DNA of 64,000 nucleotides, taken from the NCBI GenBank assembly GCA_017591395.1, contig WEDG01000289.1:248001-312000 (forward strand), read 5' to 3'. Below, piece by piece: positions 59,111 through 64,000 of this stretch. Source of the DNA: Schistocephalus solidus. Taxonomy: Eukaryota > Platyhelminthes > Cestoda > Diphyllobothriidea > Diphyllobothriidae. The notes below the pieces were generated by a model. That model had not been told where the DNA came from. It saw only the letters and a program-made list of their open reading frames with translations, and did not search any database. The stretch's first letter is position 1, and the number at the start of each line of letters is the position of its first letter. A program made the translations under genes and the position numbers.

Positions 59111-59689
59111 GCAAAAAAACGAATGAAGCTATCCAGACTGAGCTGAGTGGTTACTGCACAATGCAAACGATTCCTTTTAGTACTAATGAAAGCTCAGATG
59201 AGTAAAATATCGTTCTCATCGATCGATTCTTTCATTGTAGCATGCGAAAGCTCTGAAGTGCGTATTTTCTCAACGCTGCGTGAGAACGGAATCACCGGTC
59301 CGTGAAAGTAAAAGAGTAATTGTCACTCAACAAGTCACCATAGAAGTTTCATAAATTAGCGTAACATGGAATAGGAAGCTTGTTGTTTTCAAAGGATGGG
59401 ATCTATGTAGGATGGTTAGATATGGGCGGCGTCTACTTATTCGATTTGCTCGCAGGACAAACCACTGACGTCCTGTTTTGCCTTTTGACTGCTGATTGAA
59501 GCCCTCAGAGGCAGTCGCAAAGCAATTAGCAGTCAAAAGAATTTCAAACACGAGTTTAATAATGCTTATAATTCGAAAATTGCCGCCAAGTCATTTTGTT
59601 TCCAATGAAAACAGAGTGCTGGCTTGCACATGCAGTCACAGTAAGACGTGGGACTAGAAACCTCTATTTTGGGACATGCGCTAATTTGC

Positions 59690-59770
59690 GGAGAGATTAG
59701 AGTTAGGGTTAAGTTTAGGGTTAAGATTAGAGTTAGAGTTACATTTAGGATTGGAGTTATGACTCGATAG
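59690..59770 (-). repeat. Degenerate TAACCC-like array, copy 3
   Basis: The plus strand shows GTTAGGGTTAAGTTTAGGGTTAAG and related units. The neighbouring TTCCCATTTCCGTAG and GGCCGCCTGAATTACCGGGG resemble flanks of the arrays at 34.9 and 52.7 kb. Confidence 0.55.
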
Positions 59771-60669
59771 TTTTTACCCTTCCATGAATTTTCTGTAAGG
59801 CCGCCTGAATTACCGGGGATGTTCCCATTTCCGTAGCTTACCGCAGTTACTTTTAGAAGAAAGAGGAAATGGTGTAGATCAAGTACTAGAGAATGATGAT
59901 ATAGAAGACGATTTGCTCATGACAAGGAAACTGAAAAGGCCATTTAGCCATATTTATCCAGCATAAGGATGAGAACGCCCGAACTGGGAGCTAGTTTAAT
60001 AACTTTGACGGGCAGTCAGATCTCTAGGTCATGGCTTCATGTTCAGTTCAATTGAAAACGCACAAAACGCCATAAACGTACTGCCGACCGATCTGGACTG
60101 ATTTGCTAGGGAAACACCGGCGTTTTTGAGTGTTTTGAAAAACCGTGTACTGACTTGAGAATGGTCAGTGCAGCCCTAAGAGGAATATGCCACTGCCGTC
60201 AACCAGCTTTGTCCGAATTGAAGTTAAGAGAGACGGTATGATTTGACACTGAGTCCACTGGCTGTAAAGTAATGTCGAAGTAGAATTTGAAGCTTACCTG
60301 AACGCAAGATAAGTGACGCTATTCAGACACTGTGAACTGCATACCAGGAACTTATGCGCAAAGTTGCTTCACTCGTACAGAAATGATCTTGCCGCAGCTT
60401 ACCTGAATCGAAAAAATGTGCAGGTATTTCAAGCCTCATTTTTCCTTTGCTTCATGGTCTTGCCCCTAAAATGCGTGATAAAAACTGTCATATCTACACC
60501 AGAGCCGAACAGCTCGACTGAAAATTCTCAGTAAAAGGGAATGTGACTTTGGTTTACGGGAGCAGTTAGAAAATTTGTCTCAAAATAAAGGATATGGACG
60601 ACACCTTTCCTCAGATAGATGCTGCTTGGTAGAGTTAAGGGCACGTCTCGGTAACTCAATAGACAGGAA
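59771..60669. other. Intergenic, nothing recognised
   Basis: No gene or classified repeat was seen beyond the flank of the array. Confidence 0.45.
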
Positions 60670-60985
60670 TATCTCAGTCAACCGGAAAGTTGACCGTCTG
60701 GCTATATCAGCGCTTAAGCGCTGGTTCTGTGCGACAGAGAATTGTTCGGGTCGATCATTAGCGAACCCGTCGCACTGACACCGGTGTGCTATCTCAAAAT
60801 TGCATCACACGTCGGTCGGGCTGAGCATTGCCGATCAGTTCGCACAGAGACTGGCTAACCACTGCCAGGAGCACCAAAATTCGGCTGCCGCACCCGCTTT
60901 AACTGTCTAAAGTGTGCGCGGAACTTAAGTTTCCGTATTAACTGATTTGGCCATATCCACATCCATGAAAACTGCGGTACCTTAT
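60670..60985 (+). mobile_element. LINE zinc-finger tail fragment
   Basis: Broken frames read EHCRSVRTETG, then PLPGAPKF, then FNCLKCARNLSFRIN and FGHIHIHENCG. These correspond to HLRIHRTETGEPVPGA and the following C2H2 finger of the main LINE. The last finger keeps C-x2-C but has a stop before its first His. Confidence 0.55.
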
Positions 60986-61555
60986 CGCAGCCCAAACTCC
61001 TTCACCACAGTTTGCTGCACATCACCCATCACATGCGCCGAACATGCATTTCACAGGCAAGTGGAAAGCGCATACCTCGCTGAACCCAGATGCATGCGTT
61101 AGTCACCAGGCCGTGTAAGGTACACGTAGGCGGGCTATCGCGTTAGCCACTGCATCCAAGCACATCACCATTTGGTTGGCAGGCCCAGACAGAGGGGAAA
61201 GCGAGAGTGGGGTCGACATGGAGAAACCTATCACCAGGCAACATCAGCGCACTCGTAGTTTCTATACTCCGGGTGGCAATCGGGTTTTCAGGTAAGCACA
61301 CCTGTCCAAACCGACCAGTGCAAGTAAAGACTGACACAGACATGTCGCGCTCAGGGCACCCTGACGGCGGCTCCCAACGGCACTAGGACACCTGCTACGA
61401 CTGTGACGGATGTGCGTTCCGCAGCTGGTTGCCAAACTAGTTCGAATCAATTCTCCCCTACTTCTATAGAGAATACAGTGTTTCTCAAGTAGCATCCAGC
61501 TTCTCCATGGCCAGTTTTTAAGGGTTACGGGACATACTCGGTCCGCTGTGTCTTT
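60986..61555. other. Intergenic, nothing recognised
   Basis: Short frames on the minus strand (61143-61609) overlap each other and match nothing I recognise. Confidence 0.4.
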
Positions 61556-61558
61556 TGG

Positions 61559-61582
61559 CTCTCTCTCTCTCTCTCTCTCTCT
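61559..61582. repeat. (CT)n microsatellite
   Basis: It is a pure CT run of about 24 bp just upstream of the Penelope-like endonuclease fragment. Confidence 0.9.
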
Positions 61583-61584
61583 GT

Positions 61585-62220
61585 CACGGCCGAAAACGTC
61601 TGATATCATTTACCGAATCTGGTGCAATTGTGGACAAAGCAACTACGTCCGAGAAAATGGGAGATTACTCCGGACGCGAATAGCCAAATACGCAGCTGTG
61701 GTGAGGAGGAAAGACGCTGGCTCTCAGATTACAGCTCACTCGGATGGATCTGGCCATATTTTCAAGTTTGATGAGGCCAAAATCCTTGCAAGGGGTGCTA
61801 ATCGCGCGAGCCGGTAGCGACTTGACTCCTGGTATTTAGGCCCACAGTACATTAACGAGCGCACTGAGCGCCCGTTCCCATATTCCGTGTTGAGGCATCG
61901 GCTGAGCAGGGAAATTGGTCACATGGGAAGGGCGCTGGTGACCAACACCTCAAATGACGGAGCCGAATTGCCGGGTCATTATCACGCCCGCATCCAACAT
62001 GGATGATGAAAGTACGGCCATTAATGACTCGGATGCAAATGGCCAAGCTAGCATCGCATCAATTACGTCTACCAGCGGTGATCGCGAGAGCTGCTACTTG
62101 CAGTACGCATGCAATCGCGTGGCCATTACGTTCTATAAATACTGCTCACCTTGTGCATCCATCACCCTTTCTGCAACTGTCTCTGATGATGGGTTCTAGA
62201 GAGAATCCGAAACGTCAGGC
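61585..62220 (+). mobile_element. Penelope-like element 3' end with hammerhead-like motif
   Basis: The frame 61548-61817 reads DIIYRIWCNCGQSNYVRENG, RLLRTRIAKYAAVVRRKD, AHSDGSGHIFKFDEAKIL, then a stop. Reading continues in frame as LDSWYLGPQYINE, then PYSVLRHRLSRE to a stop near 62000. This is a GIY-YIG domain of a different subfamily from those at 32 and 57 kb. About 180 bp downstream lies the 42-nt motif at 62179-62220, in the same orientation. Confidence 0.7.
62179..62220 (+). ncRNA. Hammerhead ribozyme-like motif, 42 nt, best copy
   Basis: Stem I GTCT (62179-62182) with AGGC (62217-62220), one G-U; core CTGATGA (62183-62189); one unpaired T; stem II GGGTTCT with AGAATCC (62191-62197 and 62202-62208, one G-U) and loop AGAG; GAAA (62209-62212); then C, G and the cleavage-type triplet GTC (62214-62216). 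Stem III would be two base pairs (AC/GU) with no loop, so a single copy could not close it. Penelope-like elements are known to carry minimal hammerheads with very short stem III. Activity is not shown. Confidence 0.6.
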
Positions 62221-64000
62221 CAATAAACACTATGTTCCAGGGATCGCTTCTTCTGCTTTGGAACGGCTTCCTTAAACTCGCCTGTTCGCTTTTATCAGCA
62301 ACCTATTTCTATACCCAAACCGGTGAAACTGTTAGCTTATAGCTGCCCTCTCCATATTTCTTTTACACCAGCATGAGAATACAATTCTCTGAGATAAAAA
62401 CAGCCTGTGGTTAAATGGTTTCCTAGAAATGTTGTCACAGGGTCCATTTTTTTCTGAACGCCATGATCTGAAGTCAACATCGCAACAAAAAGTCTGCTAA
62501 AACTTGATTGTCTTGAACTTTGGCAAGATTTATCTGTCGTGTATTTAAATACTGCCCCAGAAGTAAGTTGGTAGACATTACCAACAAAAAAGGCTTCATG
62601 GAACATGTATTATTGGGCCATTTGCTAACACCGACCAGCCATCCTCCAACTCCAGGTATTTGAGATTTCAACCATAGTTGATTGATCATTGATTACTTTT
62701 AAGTCAAACTTATTTTGATTTGACCTACGACCCCTACGATATTCGATACTATCCAGAACACTCAAAGGACATGGAAGTGGCGTTCTCCAAGCTGTCAGAT
62801 GGTCGCATAGTGCGTAGAGAGCAACAAATTGCCTGTTTTTCAATGGTTATACTGGCCGGCTGCTCGTCGCCCCCTACTGTCTGTGAGGTCTCTCAACGTA
62901 AAATTATAGGGAGCAAAGATTGTCCATTTTCGTCCTGCAGTCGGGAAAGACCGGGTGAGGCCTCTCCCATGTGACACATTGACTCCTATCCTACTGACTA
63001 TTACTATGTCAGTCAGTGTGCTTTCTATTAGACTGAAAAATTTGCATCTTCAGGTTATTTATCAACCATGGTTATTGAATTGTTCAAAACGCAAGCCTTC
63101 AAAAGTTGGACTAAATTATTATTGCCCATCGAACGTTATTGGTGGCATTAGGTTTGTGGAAGTGGTTCCAGAATCAACAAATGCACTAGGTTGGAAGAAA
63201 TGGGAATTAGTTTCCTTTTTGTTTATAGAGGGCCGGTCGGGTAGTGATAACTTAGGCGTTCTTTGCTGAAAGAGAGCTAGGTAGAGTTTTCTCTGAAATT
63301 TCACGAATTTTTATGTGATTGAGATGTTAAGTGCGACCCTTTTGTGTGACCATTATTTATCTGTGCTTCATACGGCCTCAGCTCCCGGTAAGTTCATACA
63401 GGTGCTTCAACTTAATTGATAATGAATTTTTTCATTAATTGCTTGAACTGTCTCGTTAAATGCAACGTAAACAACAAAATTGATATACCGTTCTTGATAG
63501 TAGACAATAAAAACTGCAGCCCTTTCTTCAACTAGTTTCGGAAGTTGTAGCCTTTTTGAAATAATTTAAGGCTGTTAAACGAGAGCGACCGAAAGCATTC
63601 TTCTCAAGTTTTGTCAAGCAGAACGCAGCTCAAAAACAGTCAGGTTGTAGGAGGGAAGTTTGGTTTCGAAAGCAGAAGCTTCCCAAAATGTTAAGTGTAC
63701 AAGCCGAACCTGCTCCTCTAAGTTTCCCCTTTTTCCGTGGATGGGCTCACGATTTGGCAGGTTGCTGAAGTTGTATGAAGAGTTGTTAGTTTAAGGAAGT
63801 TTATTTCTTCAGCAGAAAAATTGCGGGCTCATCGTCGGTCGTGTGAAGTGACAGTGTGGAAGCCTGTCAGCCTGGTTGTTCGGGCAATAACACAGGAGGA
63901 AAAAAAACGGTTTCATAGTAAGAATTTGGTTTTCCGCAAAATCGTGTGGTTAAACAAAAGGAGTTTGCCGTATGCAGTCACAGACGGTAGTCTGAAACCA
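62221..64000. other. Intergenic to window end, nothing recognised
   Basis: Several frames of 60-104 codons exist (for example 62720-62974 and 62955-63269 plus), none with a domain I recognise. An exon of an unrecognised gene cannot be excluded. Confidence 0.4.

Noticed and set aside
62720..63269. Possible exons of an unrecognised host gene
   Set aside because: Two adjacent frames of 84 and 104 codons look moderately protein-like, but no family or convincing splice sites could be named.

Overview
The window reads as nuclear DNA of a parasitic flatworm, most likely a tapeworm of the diphyllobothriid type (inference). The reasons are one conserved animal gene with mostly small introns (37 to 571 bp) and about 55 kb of flanking DNA built almost entirely from decayed retroelements: a LINE whose 3' end encodes C2H2 zinc fingers, Ty3/gypsy elements, Penelope-like fragments with GIY-YIG endonuclease domains, and a tRNA-derived SINE. 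No bacterial-type gene, operon or CRISPR array is present.

1-9182 (+): the 3' nine-tenths of a beta-spectrin gene. Sixteen exons can be joined in one open frame of 6327 nt (2108 codons plus stop). It runs from the end of the second calponin-homology domain through the spectrin repeats to a C-terminal PH domain. The first intron fully inside the window is 37 bp with GC-AG ends.

9183-13610: 3' flank and an old 1.7 kb interspersed repeat (family C). 13611-31129: two 1.63 kb, nearly identical inverted arms (13611-15237 and 29491-31129) enclose 14.25 kb. That interior holds a LINE 5' fragment, tandem family A repeat units, a near full-length but inactivated LINE on the minus strand (about 19.0-23.28 kb) and a complete but inactivated Ty3/gypsy element with two LTRs (24393-28924). 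A second copy of repeat C, in opposite orientation, lies just outside the right arm at 31535-33370, so the layout is roughly mirror-symmetric from about 11 to 33 kb.

33.4-64 kb: no host gene was recognised. There are Penelope-like endonuclease fragments (32.1, 34.5, 57, 58.9 and 61.6 kb), two further gypsy remnants (39.65-41.25 kb minus, 51.6-52.1 kb plus), several LINE fragments (38.6, 39.2, 41.3-42.9, 46.9, 49.6-50.5 and 60.7 kb), SINE copies (53.9-54.3 and 56.6 kb), more family A units (43.3-46.1 kb), three arrays of degenerate TAACCC-like repeats and simple repeats.

The most interesting signal is a set of small hammerhead-ribozyme-like motifs. Three are exactly 42 nt (45337-45378 minus, 52317-52358 minus, 62179-62220 plus), and one of these lies shortly downstream of a Penelope-like endonuclease domain. 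A differently built hammerhead-like fold sits in the body of the tRNA-derived SINE. All calls come from reading the sequence; no database search was run.
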